Shown here piece after piece: positions 26,723-36,530 of a DNA stretch of 37,270 bases. Source of the DNA: Gammaproteobacteria bacterium. Lineage in GTDB: Bacteria; Pseudomonadota; Gammaproteobacteria; Enterobacterales; GCA-2746155. The DNA lies in contig NVWF01000003.1 of assembly GCA_002746155.1 (NCBI GenBank), forward strand, positions 39,894 to 77,163, in the 5' to 3' direction. Numbering within the stretch: the first letter of the stretch is position 1; each line of letters begins with the position of its first letter. Made by a program: the position numbers and the translations under genes. The notes beneath the pieces are model-generated. The model was given only the letters and a program-made list of their open reading frames with translations. It was not told the origin of the DNA and did no database searches.

Positions 26723-27928
26723 TTAAGCTTTCCAAAAAATATTATTTCGGTACATCCAATGCATTAAAATATATGACAGGATTAAAAAACTAATCGCAAA
26801 CATTAAAGAACCATTTAACATTCCAAAACTTGGTGCAAATATTGTTTGATATAACCAGTTTTTTAATTGTGTATCAGCAACCGGAATCATAACTAATAAA
26901 CGACCCGTTATACCTGCAAACATAAAAAATGCGATGGCATTTGCACCAAAGACAATAAAAGGCGCTCCCCAACGTCGGTTTTTTTTAATATCAATTACAT
27001 AAATGAATAAAGCTAAAGTCAAGGTCGCAAGTCCACTACTCATTAGGACATAACTTGGTGTCCAAAGTGTTTTATTGATGGGTATCACAAATTGTAATAA
27101 CTCGCCTGAAATATAAGTAACTATACCAATCAGGCTCAATAGTCCAACCTGTTTAACTAAAGGTATGTTAATGCTTTTGGCCCATTGCAAATAACTCCCT
27201 AGCAGAACGCCAGTTAGGCAGGTTGCGACAGCGGGTAAAGTACTGAGTAATCCTTCGGGATCAAAACTAAAGGGTAATGTCTTAGCGAAAACATTATCCG
27301 AGCCTAAAACAAGCTGATCAAACCAAGCGCTGAGATTATTTCCCTTAATTAACAAACCTTGATAAATCTGACCTGTGTCATCTGAATAAGGCAGATATAA
27401 CATCATTAAACCATAGATGGTAAGAATGGAGAGTACCCATAGTATAAGGGCTTTTGGTCGAATAAATAAAAATAATGCAACACAGCAAAAGTATACAAGT
27501 CCGATACGTTGTAATACGCCCATAAATCGAATTCCCAGCAGTTTATCTTCAAACCAGTTAAAATTCATATCACCAAATTTGTAATAAAAAATCGCGAGAA
27601 ACCAGCCTAATAAAATTAGCTTAATACTTCTTATGGCTGCCATCTGGATAATTTTAAATTTAGGGATGGCCTGGTCTTTTTGTATGCCGATGGAAAAGCT
27701 AATAGCGACACCAACAATAAACACAAAAAAAGGAAATATTAGATCAGTGACAGTCCAACCATGCCAGTCGGCATGTCTCAGTGGTGCATAGATATGAGAC
27801 CAACTGCCTGGATTATTCACCATGATCATCGCCATGATTGTCATACCGCGAAAAACATCCAAGGCTAAAAGTCGGTATGAGGGTACTTTTTTTAAAATAT
27901 TATCACAGTGATTTCTAAGTAAGAGCAT
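26723..27928 (-). CDS. NagX-like membrane acyltransferase (DUF5009/HGSNAT family)
   Basis: The 401-residue protein has about ten membrane segments. It opens with LLALDVFRGMTIMAMIMVNN and the conserved segment HADWHGWTVTDLIFPFFVF, the region that holds the proposed active-site His in human heparan-alpha-glucosaminide N-acetyltransferase. Bacterial relatives are called NagX because they lie in N-acetylglucosamine clusters; their reaction is not firmly known. Passing acetyl groups across the membrane to a free amino-sugar, here from de-N-acetylated murein, is an attractive guess. AAAGGG lies about 12 bases ahead of the ATG. It converges on the phosphoesterase gene and is followed upstream by fadH on the same strand. 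Confidence 0.88.
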   Translation of the reverse strand: MLLLRNHCDNILKKVPSYRLLALDVFRGMTIMAMIMVNNPGSWSHIYAPLRHADWHGWTVTDLIFPFFVFIVGVAISFSIGIQKDQAIPKFKIIQMAAIRSIKLILLGWFLAIFYYKFGDMNFNWFEDKLLGIRFMGVLQRIGLVYFCCVALFLFIRPKALILWVLSILTIYGLMMLYLPYSDDTGQIYQGLLIKGNNLSAWFDQLVLGSDNVFAKTLPFSFDPEGLLSTLPAVATCLTGVLLGSYLQWAKSINIPLVKQVGLLSLIGIVTYISGELLQFVIPINKTLWTPSYVLMSSGLATLTLALFIYVIDIKKNRRWGAPFIVFGANAIAFFMFAGITGRLLVMIPVADTQLKNWLYQTIFAPSFGMLNGSLMFAISFLILSYILMHWMYRNNIFWKA

Positions 27929-27960
27929 CTATAATTTACCCTTTTTAAGTTTTAGGGTTG

Positions 27961-30018
27961 CTAAAAAGACTGGGCTAATTCAATGCCATTTTTTATGGCT
28001 TTTTTAGCATCAAGCTCAGCGGCTAAAGCTGCACCACCAATGATATGAGTGTTTATATTTGTGTTATCTTTTAGTTTATTAATCAGTTTATCAAACAGTT
28101 TATTACGAGAAATTTGGCCCGCACAAATCACGATATGATCAACATCCAACAAAACTTCTTTTCCCTTGTGATTGATCAAAAGACCGGCTTCATTTGACTC
28201 AAGATACTCAACCTCAGACAACATCTTTACCTGCCCATCTTTGAGCATTTGACGATGGATCCAGCCCGTTGTTTTTCCAAGTCCCTTACCTAATCGACCT
28301 GGCTTTCTTTGCATGAGTATTATTTCACGACTTGGCTCAGGAATAACCCTCTCAACCGATTCAATGCCAGAGCGAGAACGGAGTGATTTATCAATACCCC
28401 AATACTTTAAATACTCATCAACATCAGTGGATATAGCTGATTTCTCATGTAATAGATATTCAGATACATCAAAACCGATTCCGCCTGCGCCTATGACGGC
28501 AACTTTTTTTCCCACAGTTACCTTGCCAGAGATCACATCGGGATAGCTAAGTACCTTAGGATTATTCTCCATACCTTTAAAATTAACCTGCCTAGGTTTA
28601 ACGCCAGTCGCGATCACTAAATGGTCAAAATTTAGATCAGTTAACTCATCCACACCGGGTTCAGTTGATAACTTAATGTCTACTTTATGCTTTGATAGCT
28701 GTACCTGAAAATATCGCAGGGTTTCTTTGAACTCTTCTTTACCGGGAATTTTTGCAGCAAGTAAAAATTGCCCACCAAGCTGATCTGACTTTTCGAACAG
28801 GGTTACTTTATGGCCTTTTTTTGCCGACTCTAAGGCACAGGACATACCGGCAACACCTGCTCCGATAACAGCAATTTTTCTAGGATTATTGGTAACATCA
28901 TCATTAAATTCAGTTTCAAAACAGGCTTTTGGATTAACCAGACAACTAGCAATCTGGCGCTTAAAAATATGGTCGAGGCAGGCTTGATTACAACCAATAC
29001 AAGTATTAATTTCCTCAGCCCTATCCTGTTCGGCTTTTAAAATAAAATCTTCATCAGCCAATAAAGGCCTAGCCATGGATACTAGATCAGCATCGCCAGC
29101 GGCTAATAGTTGTTCACAAACTTCAGGCGTATTGATTCTATTTGTCGTTACTAATGGCACTGAAAGATGTTCTTTTGCAGCCTTAGTAACCCAGCTAAAG
29201 GCAGCACGGGGAACACTAGTGGCTATAGTGGGAATGCGCGCTTCATGCCAGCCAATTCCCGTATTAATTACATTCACTCCAGCCTTTTCCAAGGCTTGTC
29301 CTAACATCATCACTTCTTCAAAACTACTGCCCTGCTCAACTAAATCTAACATGGACAAGCGAAACATTAATAGAAACTCATCACCGACAACTTGTCTTGC
29401 AGCATCCACAATATCCACAGCAATGCGCATACGGTTTTCATAACTACCACCATACTCATCACTTCTTTTATTGGTACGCTGGGCAATAAATTGGTTGATG
29501 AAATAACCTTCAGAGCCCATGATTTCAACGCCATCATAGCCAGCTTGTTTAGCGAGCAGACAACTACTCGCATAGTCATTAATACTCTTCTGGATACCAG
29601 ATTTAGAAAGTGACCAGGGAGCAAAGGGAGTGATGGGCGATTTGATGCGAGATGGCGCAGCGCCAAAAGGATGATATGAATATCGACCAGAATGCAGTAT
29701 TTGCATCAATATTTTGCAATCATACTGGTGGACTGCTTCGGTGATCTGTTGATGTTGCAGCATCTCTTTGGTGGTTGTCATTTTGGCAGCAAAAGGTACA
29801 GCAGTACCTCTAATATTAGGAGAGATACCACCCGTGACAATCATGCCTACACCGCCCTTGGCTCGCCGCTTATAAAAGTCAGCCATTCTAGTCATGCCAT
29901 CACTAGCTTCTTCAAGCCCTAAGTGCATTGATCCCATGATCAGGCGGTTTCTTACAGTAAACGCCCCGAGGTTGAGGGGGCTTAATAAGGTGTTATATTT
30001 TTCATTTTTTTTATTCAT
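27961..30018 (-). CDS. fadH: 2,4-dienoyl-CoA reductase (NADPH), FadH type
   Basis: FadH reduces 2,4-dienoyl-CoA during breakdown of unsaturated fatty acids, using FMN, FAD and a 4Fe-4S cluster. At 685 residues it is close to the E. coli protein. The N-terminal Old Yellow Enzyme barrel (LGAFTVRNRLIMGSMHLGLE; ILHSGRYSYHP) is followed by the cluster CIGCNQACLDHIFKRQIASC, then two Rossmann sites, IGAGVAGMSCALE for FAD and IGAGGIGFDVSEYL for NADPH. It has no evident link to the murein genes and marks a change of theme. It is divergent from ychJ. Confidence 0.95.
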   Translation of the reverse strand: MNKKNEKYNTLLSPLNLGAFTVRNRLIMGSMHLGLEEASDGMTRMADFYKRRAKGGVGMIVTGGISPNIRGTAVPFAAKMTTTKEMLQHQQITEAVHQYDCKILMQILHSGRYSYHPFGAAPSRIKSPITPFAPWSLSKSGIQKSINDYASSCLLAKQAGYDGVEIMGSEGYFINQFIAQRTNKRSDEYGGSYENRMRIAVDIVDAARQVVGDEFLLMFRLSMLDLVEQGSSFEEVMMLGQALEKAGVNVINTGIGWHEARIPTIATSVPRAAFSWVTKAAKEHLSVPLVTTNRINTPEVCEQLLAAGDADLVSMARPLLADEDFILKAEQDRAEEINTCIGCNQACLDHIFKRQIASCLVNPKACFETEFNDDVTNNPRKIAVIGAGVAGMSCALESAKKGHKVTLFEKSDQLGGQFLLAAKIPGKEEFKETLRYFQVQLSKHKVDIKLSTEPGVDELTDLNFDHLVIATGVKPRQVNFKGMENNPKVLSYPDVISGKVTVGKKVAVIGAGGIGFDVSEYLLHEKSAISTDVDEYLKYWGIDKSLRSRSGIESVERVIPEPSREIILMQRKPGRLGKGLGKTTGWIHRQMLKDGQVKMLSEVEYLESNEAGLLINHKGKEVLLDVDHIVICAGQISRNKLFDKLINKLKDNTNINTHIIGGAALAAELDAKKAIKNGIELAQSF

Positions 30019-30076
30019 AAAACCAGTATGCCAACTAGCGCTTAAAAATGATACTTTAGGCCATGAATAACAAAAA

Positions 30077-30105
30077 TTGTTATAAGTTTTTGCAGAGGCT
30101 ATAAT
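30077..30105 (+). promoter_or_regulatory. Sigma-70 promoter of ychJ
   Basis: TTGTTA (30077-30082) and a perfect TATAAT (30100-30105) are separated by 17 bases, 28 bases before the ychJ ATG. This is the best promoter match I see in the window. Confidence 0.65.
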
Positions 30106-30133
30106 CCCATATTCAACAATACCGGAAATTATT

Positions 30134-30619
30134 ATGTCTAATTGCCCTTGTGGTTCAGAACGTAGCTATAACAAATGTTGTGAACCTGCACATTCAGGTG
30201 TAACGCCTTCTAAAACCGCTGAAGCCTTAATGCGTTCACGCTACTGCGCCTTTGTTAAAAAATGCATTCCTTATCTAGGTGAAAGCCTCCACCCTGATCA
30301 TAAGCAAGATTGGAGTGAAGAAAACACTAGACGCTGGGCTGATAATTCACAGTGGTTATCCCTTGAGATCCTATCCACTGAAGCTGGTTTGGAAAATGAC
30401 CAAGTGGGTGTTGTAGAATTTGCTGCAAGCTTTAAAGAAGGTGAACAGAAAAGTGTCCATCATGAGATAAGCACTTTTCAAAAAATTGATGACAAATGGT
30501 ATTACGTGGATGGTGAATCACCAAAACCGGCGACTGTACGTCATGAAACACCCAAGGTAGGTCGCAATGATCCTTGTCCCTGCGGCAGTGGTAAAAAGTA
30601 CAAGAAGTGCTGTAAATAA
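30134..30619 (+). CDS. ychJ: YchJ-family protein with two SEC-C motifs
   Basis: The 161-residue protein starts with a zinc-binding SEC-C motif ([13 protein letters not shown]) and ends with another ([15 protein letters not shown]), flanking the NTF2-like YchJ middle domain ([16 protein letters not shown]). SEC-C motifs bind zinc and, in SecA, SecB or ribosome. Cellular role of YchJ is poorly known. Only 15 bases separate it from the first of two halogenase-like genes, so the three are likely on one transcript from the promoter at 30077. Confidence 0.95.
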   Translation: MSNCPCGSERSYNKCCEPAHSGVTPSKTAEALMRSRYCAFVKKCIPYLGESLHPDHKQDWSEENTRRWADNSQWLSLEILSTEAGLENDQVGVVEFAASFKEGEQKSVHHEISTFQKIDDKWYYVDGESPKPATVRHETPKVGRNDPCPCGSGKKYKKCCK

Positions 30620-30634
30620 TGAAAACCCATCAAG

Positions 30635-32137
30635 ATGCAAAATAACCCTATCAAAAATATCGTGATTGTTGGCGGAGGTACAGCCGGTTGGATGACAGCT
30701 GCTGCCTTATCTCGCTATCTTCCACCTAAAGATTACACCATCAAACTGATCGAATCTGACCAAATTGGTACAATTGGTGTCGGCGAAGCAACTATTCCTG
30801 GCATTAGAGATTTCAACAATAAACTAGGTATCGATGAAAATGAATTTATGCGAGCGACCAAAGCGACCTATAAATTAGGAATTGAGTTTATTGACTGGAC
30901 TAAAAAAGGACATGCCTATGTTCATCCCTTTAGTTATTTTGGGCATGATTTAAATGGTGTGCCTTTTCACAACTATTGGTTAAAACAAAAACAACTCGGT
31001 GATACGACCAATATAAGTGAATATTCAATTGGTTATACAGCTGCAAAACTTAACAAATTTTCACATCCTACTAGCGACCAAAAATCAGTGCTTTCAAAAT
31101 TTTTCTACGCGTTTCATTTAGACGCAACGTTGTATGCAAACTATTTGAGAAAATTCTCAAGCAAGGCTGGCGTGGAGAGAATCGAAGGAAAAGTCATTAA
31201 TGTATCGACTAGAAAATCAGACGGTTTTATCGAAAAATTAACATTAGAAAGTGGACAAACTATTCAAGGCGACTTGTTTATTGATTGCAGTGGATTTCGA
31301 GGCTTACTCATTGAGCAAACGCTTAAAACAGGTTATCAGGATTGGTCTCATTGGTTACCTTGCGACCGAGCTATTGCTGTTCAAACTGTCAGTACTGAAG
31401 ATGCCATCCCTTATACTAAAGCAACTGCCCGAGAGGCTGGCTGGCAGTGGAAGATCCCCTTACAAAGTAGAGTTGGTAACGGTTACGTTTATTCCAGTCA
31501 ATATATCTCCGATGAACAAGCAAAACAAACGCTGCTTAGTAATATTGAAGGAGAGATGATTACAGAACCAAAGTTCATTCCTTTTAAAGCCGGAAAGCGC
31601 AACAAACTTTGGAATAGGAATTGTGTTGCAATCGGTTTATCCAGTGGATTTTTAGAACCTCTGGAATCAACCAGTATTCACCTGATACAAACGAGCATTA
31701 TGAAACTGATTACTCACTTTCCAGATCAGGCATTTAATCCTGTTGATATTCAAGATTACAATAATCAAATGAATAGACAGTTCGAGCAAGTCAAAGATTT
31801 TTTAATATTACATTATAAAACAACTCAACGAGATGACTCGCCTTTTTGGAAGTATTGCAAATCTATGGCAATTCCTAAGGAATTAGAGCATCGAATAAAT
31901 TTGTTTATCGAAACCGGCCATATTGTTAATTGTGAAAAAGAAGTTTTTGTTTATAGTAACTGGGCAGCCGTTTTATTGGGGCAAGAATTGTTTCCTAAGG
32001 TCTATCATCCGAGAGTAGACTGCATCAACCCAGAGCAACTTAAAATCCTACTTGCTCAGATGAAACTAACCATCGCCAAAAGCGTTTCTACTATGCCTAG
32101 CCATCTAGAAACGATTAACCGTTTTTGTAAAGCCTAA
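30635..32137 (+). CDS. Flavin-dependent tryptophan-halogenase-like protein (copy B)
   Basis: At 500 residues it has every halogenase hallmark: GGGTAGWMTAA at the flavin site, GVGEATIPG, the Lys of TYKLGIEF, WQWKIP and FLEPLESTS with the Glu-Ser pair. It clearly resembles copy A at 11378-12895 along its whole length. No receptor gene is next to it, unlike copy A. Its stop TAA shares one base with the ATG of copy C (TAATG), so the two should be translated together. Substrate is unknown; no non-ribosomal peptide or polyketide genes are around to supply one. Confidence 0.9.
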   Translation: MQNNPIKNIVIVGGGTAGWMTAAALSRYLPPKDYTIKLIESDQIGTIGVGEATIPGIRDFNNKLGIDENEFMRATKATYKLGIEFIDWTKKGHAYVHPFSYFGHDLNGVPFHNYWLKQKQLGDTTNISEYSIGYTAAKLNKFSHPTSDQKSVLSKFFYAFHLDATLYANYLRKFSSKAGVERIEGKVINVSTRKSDGFIEKLTLESGQTIQGDLFIDCSGFRGLLIEQTLKTGYQDWSHWLPCDRAIAVQTVSTEDAIPYTKATAREAGWQWKIPLQSRVGNGYVYSSQYISDEQAKQTLLSNIEGEMITEPKFIPFKAGKRNKLWNRNCVAIGLSSGFLEPLESTSIHLIQTSIMKLITHFPDQAFNPVDIQDYNNQMNRQFEQVKDFLILHYKTTQRDDSPFWKYCKSMAIPKELEHRINLFIETGHIVNCEKEVFVYSNWAAVLLGQELFPKVYHPRVDCINPEQLKILLAQMKLTIAKSVSTMPSHLETINRFCKA

Positions 32138-33669
32138 TGAATAACCTGAATTCAAGTAAAAATAGAATTCAAAATATAGTCATTATTGGTGGCAATACCA
32201 CCGGCTGGACTGTGGCAATGGCACTTGCTACCAGCCTAAAAGGATTGGATCTGTTCATCAGTGTAATTGACATTAATAAACACGAACAATCAACAAAGGT
32301 TGAATCAAGCCTCACCTCATCCAATCTGTTTTTTCAAACTTATGGTTTTAATTTACAAGAACTAATGAAAGAAACAAATGCCAGTTTTAAGCTCGGAACT
32401 GAGTTTTCGGATTGGACCACTATTGCAAAAAAATGGTTTCATCCTCATGGACAACAGGCAGGAAAAAACGGTTTCTTCGACTTGCATAGTCTAGCATTAA
32501 AACTCAAACAACTCGGCGAGAAAAATGCCTTTAATGAACATTCCTTGTCAGCAATGGCCGCTGACAAGGGCAAATTTTGTTTACCAACACCTCAACAAAA
32601 TCCGATTCTTTCAGCGCTAGGTTTTTCATTAAATTTTGATGCCTCTCGTTATCTAAACTATCTAAAAAATAGAGCGATAACTCTAGGCGTTAATAAATTA
32701 GAAGGTGATATATCTCATATCAATCAGTCTGAAGATGATTTTATTAGCGATATTACTTTAGATGACGGGCAAAAAATTAATGGTGATTTTTTCATTGATT
32801 GCAGTGGAACTGATGCTGTAGTTATAGGTAAACAGCTAGACATTGAATATATCAATTGGTCAAAAGATATTCCCTGCGATAGAGTTATTTCTGCGACATT
32901 CAAGTATTCTGCTGATGAAAAAATTCAACCCTATTCGGAAATATTAGCCTTGGCTAATGGATATTTAAAAACGACCTATCTCCAAGGTTTAATTGTAAGA
33001 AAATATATCTATTCGAGTAAGCATGATAGCGAAGTAAATGCTAAGCATATTCTGACTCAGCAAAATGCCCATCAACTAATAGAAATCAATGAATCTAGCA
33101 TTATAAAGCTCGGAAGAAGAGAATCTCCATGGGTCAAAAATTGTCTGGCTATTGGTCGTTCTGCTGGAGAGATTGATCCCCTACAGGTGGAAAGCATGCA
33201 CCTCGTTCATATGGCCATCAAACGATTTATCGAACTCTATCCAACGCATAAAAGCTCTATTAATTCCGTAGAATATAATCGTCTGACCCGACGAGAAATT
33301 GAGCTAGCAAAGGAATATCATTTGCTTCAATACTCATTATCCATGCGTGATGACAGTGCTTTTTGGAGAAGCTGCCAAGATTTGGAATTACCGATAAACT
33401 TAGTGCAAGCAATTCAGTTATTCAAGAGTCACGGTCGACAGCCTATGTATGATGAGGGATTAATTACCCGACATAATTGGATTTCAACTTTTATAGGAAA
33501 TTCGATCTGGCCCGATAATACACATCCCTTAGTCAACGCTTTACAAATTAATCACGTTTCAAAACAATTAAGCAACATGAGAAATGAAATAAAAGCTACC
33601 GTTAAGTCTATGCCAGAACACCAGCAATTTATTGATAGTTTTTGTTCTTCAAGAAATATACTTAAATAA
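32137..33669 (+). CDS. Degenerate tryptophan-halogenase-like paralogue (copy C)
   Basis: The 510-residue protein aligns with copies A and B from end to end but has lost the working parts: the flavin loop reads GGNTTGW instead of GGGxAGW, GVGEATIP is replaced by unrelated residues, WxWxIP is absent (TTYLQGL at that place), and EPLEST has become DPLQVES, removing the catalytic-type Glu-Ser pair. The Lys of SFKLGTEF remains. The frame is intact over 1.5 kb, so it is kept as a protein, not a decaying gene. Overlap with copy B suggests a partner subunit without catalysis. A changed but active flavoenzyme is the alternative. Confidence 0.82.
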   Translation: MNNLNSSKNRIQNIVIIGGNTTGWTVAMALATSLKGLDLFISVIDINKHEQSTKVESSLTSSNLFFQTYGFNLQELMKETNASFKLGTEFSDWTTIAKKWFHPHGQQAGKNGFFDLHSLALKLKQLGEKNAFNEHSLSAMAADKGKFCLPTPQQNPILSALGFSLNFDASRYLNYLKNRAITLGVNKLEGDISHINQSEDDFISDITLDDGQKINGDFFIDCSGTDAVVIGKQLDIEYINWSKDIPCDRVISATFKYSADEKIQPYSEILALANGYLKTTYLQGLIVRKYIYSSKHDSEVNAKHILTQQNAHQLIEINESSIIKLGRRESPWVKNCLAIGRSAGEIDPLQVESMHLVHMAIKRFIELYPTHKSSINSVEYNRLTRREIELAKEYHLLQYSLSMRDDSAFWRSCQDLELPINLVQAIQLFKSHGRQPMYDEGLITRHNWISTFIGNSIWPDNTHPLVNALQINHVSKQLSNMRNEIKATVKSMPEHQQFIDSFCSSRNILK

Positions 33670-33730
33670 TTATTTTGACCAAATATTTACTGAGATTACT
33701 GCTATATAAAATTTCCTCTATAAAGTTAGC

Positions 33731-33759
33731 TTGAAGAACAAAGCATCCAATGATATAAA
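33731..33759 (+). promoter_or_regulatory. Candidate promoter of the Yip1/MacB-type operon
   Basis: TTGAAG (33731-33736) and TATAAA (33754-33759) are 17 bases apart in the 221-base gap after copy C. The ATG follows about 130 bases later, leaving a long untranslated leader in which I see nothing else definite. Confidence 0.45.
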
Positions 33760-33890
33760 GAGCCACCTTGTGATTAATCGTACTTAACTCACGATAGATC
33801 TCAAAAGTTTTAACTTCAACTGTAATAAAAACAATAGATAACCTACTAACCCATTTAAATCTATTTAACTTCATGATCAAGGAAAATATT

Positions 33891-34598
33891 ATGAGTGAAG
33901 CACCTACTAGCATGACAATAATGACTAACATTTTTACCAACCCCCAAACCGTCTTCGATGAGATAAAAGTAAAATACCCAGTGTTGTTACCTTTTTTTAC
34001 TGTATTTATATTACAAGCAGCACTTGTAATACTTATGTACATGTCTCTAGATTACAAATGGTTTATTGATGAACTGATAGAAAGAGCTTCGACGGCTGAT
34101 ACCAGTCAAGAAGATATTGAGAATATGCGTAAAGGATTAGAGATGATGTCCGCAACTACAACAGGTCTCATTGGAGCTGTGTTTGCGAGCATATTTATTG
34201 CAGTTATGTACGCTGTAATGTCACTTTACTTAGTAATTGTCTCGGCAATTACCAATGATGGTATTAAATTTAAACAGTGGTTTTCATTAATTTCTTGGTG
34301 CTCCATGCCTTCAATTATAGGAATTTTAGCGGGCTTGGTTGTAGTGCTCAGTTCTAGCAATGGTCAAATTTTACCAGAATCGGTTAATCCACTTAGCTTA
34401 AACGAACTTTTCTTTGATATGGATCCTGCTAAAGGCCTTGGGGCTATGATGGCTGGTACCAGTATAACTACCCTCTGGACTTTTGCACTGATGGTCATGG
34501 GTTATTCTAAGTGGACAGGAAAAAGCACCGCAGTATCTGCCGGCATCATTGCAATTTTGTATGCTTTTTCCTACACCATTTGGTTTGCAATGGTTTAA
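33891..34598 (+). CDS. Yip1-domain membrane protein
   Basis: The frame opens at 33873, but AAGGA lies just before the ATG at 33891, giving 235 residues (MSEAPTSMTIM). About five membrane segments (LLPFFTVFILQAALVILMYM; GAVFASIFIAVMYAVMSLYL; SIIGILAGLVVVL; two near the C-terminus) and the N-terminal FTNPQTVFDEIK match bacterial Yip1-family proteins, whose function is unknown. It precedes the adaptor gene by 20 bases and probably belongs to the export operon, perhaps helping membrane assembly. Confidence 0.8.
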   Translation: MSEAPTSMTIMTNIFTNPQTVFDEIKVKYPVLLPFFTVFILQAALVILMYMSLDYKWFIDELIERASTADTSQEDIENMRKGLEMMSATTTGLIGAVFASIFIAVMYAVMSLYLVIVSAITNDGIKFKQWFSLISWCSMPSIIGILAGLVVVLSSSNGQILPESVNPLSLNELFFDMDPAKGLGAMMAGTSITTLWTFALMVMGYSKWTGKSTAVSAGIIAILYAFSYTIWFAMV

Positions 34599-34618
34599 TA
34601 AATATTTAGGGATAAACA

Positions 34619-35812
34619 ATGAAAAAAGGTCTTATTTTTGCCGTCATTTTAATACTGATTATTGGTATTCCTGTTCTGAAAAAGTATAGGGGTACCGACA
34701 AGACCAAGGCGGTTGAAGTTCAACAAGTTTCTATGAAAACCATTAAAGCTTCCATTCTTGCATCTGGGCAACTTAAGCATGAACATCAAGTAAAATTGAC
34801 TGCAGAAGTTATTGGCAAAATCAGTCGTCTTTATGTCAAGGAAGGTGACACCGTTAAAAAAGGTCAATTGGTTCTTGAAATTGATGATCAGACTTTTGTT
34901 GCTGCTGTTGAGCAACAAAAGGCAGCTGTGGATCAACAAAAAGTGTCCATCGAAAGGCATAAATTAGTGGTCATGAATGTTGCTAAACAGCTAAAACGAA
35001 AAAGAGAACTGTATAAACAAAAACTCATTGGTGAAGATGAATACGACACCATTAACCATCAATATAAAGTATCAGAGATAGATCTCAAGGGTGGCTATGA
35101 GTTGTTAAAACAAATTGAAGCCCGACTTGAACAGTCTAATGAACAACTATCTAAAACTAAAATTGAGTCACCAATTGATGGTGTTATCACCTCACTTGAT
35201 ATAAAAGAAGGTGAAACGGCTATATCAGGTACAACAAATATAGTGGGCTCAGGCCTCATGACCATTGCAGATCCGAATAGCATGTTGGCTGAGGTAAATG
35301 TTGATGAAGCGGATATTGCCCAGGTGAGCATTGGTCAGAAGGCTGAAATCATAGCCATCGCCTTCGCAGATCACCCTATCATAGGCATCGTAGAGTCTAT
35401 TGCTTCAAGTGCTAAAGCTGCGCCAGGACGAGGAACCCTAAGTTTTGCTGTAAAGCTGAACATTGAATCTTCTGATGCAATCAAACTATTACCAGGCATG
35501 AGTTGCCGTGCTGAGGTGTTCACTCAGGGTGAACAAAACCTATTAGCTATACCAATAAAAGCCATTAAAACTGATGAAGATAACGATGAAGACACTGTAG
35601 AGAATTATGTCTTTATCTTTGAAGCGGGTGTTGCTAAAAAAGTCACTGTTAAAACAGGTATTTCTGATGATACTTTCCAACACATTATTGAAGGTTTGGA
35701 AATTGGGGCGTCGGTTATTACAGGCCCAGACAAAATTATTCGTCATCTAAAAGACGGTGATTCAGTAGAAATAGCTGAAGCAAGTTCATCTGATGAAGAT
35801 GAAGATGACTGA
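34619..35812 (+). CDS. Periplasmic adaptor (membrane fusion) protein, HlyD/MacA type
   Basis: The 397-residue protein has one N-terminal membrane anchor ([16 protein letters not shown]), a lipoyl half-domain ([19 protein letters not shown]), a coiled coil (about residues 95-175, rich in Gln, Lys, Glu), the second lipoyl half ([19 protein letters not shown]) and beta-barrel parts. It links the inner-membrane ABC transporter to an outer-membrane channel. AGGGA precedes the ATG. The C-terminus is a strongly acidic tail (SSSDEDEDD) whose codons overlap the ATPase start region. Confidence 0.93.
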   Translation: MKKGLIFAVILILIIGIPVLKKYRGTDKTKAVEVQQVSMKTIKASILASGQLKHEHQVKLTAEVIGKISRLYVKEGDTVKKGQLVLEIDDQTFVAAVEQQKAAVDQQKVSIERHKLVVMNVAKQLKRKRELYKQKLIGEDEYDTINHQYKVSEIDLKGGYELLKQIEARLEQSNEQLSKTKIESPIDGVITSLDIKEGETAISGTTNIVGSGLMTIADPNSMLAEVNVDEADIAQVSIGQKAEIIAIAFADHPIIGIVESIASSAKAAPGRGTLSFAVKLNIESSDAIKLLPGMSCRAEVFTQGEQNLLAIPIKAIKTDEDNDEDTVENYVFIFEAGVAKKVTVKTGISDDTFQHIIEGLEIGASVITGPDKIIRHLKDGDSVEIAEASSSDEDEDD

Positions 35813-36530
35813 GCATCAAAATAAACCCATGGAATTGATCACATTACAGCATGTTTGTAAATATTACACTATGGGCGATCAAACAGTTAAGGCCCTAGAT
35901 CATATCGACCTGTCTATTTCGGCAAATGAGTATATTGCTTTTATCGGCACCTCTGGTTCAGGTAAATCAACCATGATGAATATACTGGGATGTCTTGATA
36001 AACCATCGGATGGAACTTATCTGCTAAATGGAACCGATGTATCATCCTTAACGGCAAATGAGCTCGCCAGAATCCGTAATCGGGAAATTGGCTTTATATT
36101 TCAAAGCTTTAATTTATTACCCAGAGCTACTGCCTTGCACAATGTAATGCTGCCTCTTGTTTACAAAGGTATAAAGTTTAGCGAGCGAAAGCGGCTTGCG
36201 ATAAAAGTCATGGAAAAAGTCAATCTATCCGACAGGATGGACCACATACCGAGTCAACTATCTGGAGGACAAAGGCAGAGAGTGGCAATTGCTCGAGCCT
36301 TAATTACCAATCCTTCAATATTGCTTGCTGACGAACCTACTGGAAATCTTGATACTCAAACCACCAAAGACATCATGGCTCTATTTGACCAGCTTCATAA
36401 TGAAGGGCAGACTATTATTGTGGTTACTCATGAAAAGGATATTGCAAATCATTGTCAGCGTGTGGTGACCTTAAGTGATGGTAAAGTTGTTAAAGACATA
36501 ATGAATAAGCGGGAGACTAGCAGTGTTTAG
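35793..36530 (+). CDS. ABC transporter ATPase, MacB/LolD type
   Basis: The 245-residue protein has Walker A ([12 protein letters not shown]), Q-loop (FQSFNLLP), signature [15 protein letters not shown], Walker B (ILLADEPTG) and the H-loop His (VVTHEKD), and belongs to the MacB/LolD/FtsE group. Unlike canonical MacB, ATPase and permease are separate genes. Starts at 35793, 35799, 35805 and 35829 are all in frame; the first three lie inside the adaptor's acidic-tail codons, and conserved sequence begins only at MELITLQHV (35829). It overlaps the adaptor gene by up to 20 bases. Confidence 0.95.
   Translation: MKMKMTEHQNKPMELITLQHVCKYYTMGDQTVKALDHIDLSISANEYIAFIGTSGSGKSTMMNILGCLDKPSDGTYLLNGTDVSSLTANELARIRNREIGFIFQSFNLLPRATALHNVMLPLVYKGIKFSERKRLAIKVMEKVNLSDRMDHIPSQLSGGQRQRVAIARALITNPSILLADEPTGNLDTQTTKDIMALFDQLHNEGQTIIVVTHEKDIANHCQRVVTLSDGKVVKDIMNKRETSSV

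Noticed and set aside
11378-33669. Halogenated natural-product cluster based on three halogenase-like genes
   Set aside because: There are no non-ribosomal peptide, polyketide, tryptophan-oxidising or other biosynthetic genes, and copy A sits with a receptor. No flavin reductase partner is visible.
33662-34042. 126-codon minus-strand open frame between copy C and the Yip1 gene
   Set aside because: Half of it is antisense to the Yip1 gene start and the rest is AT-rich; no ribosome site, domain or protein-like composition. The candidate promoter at 33731 lies within it.
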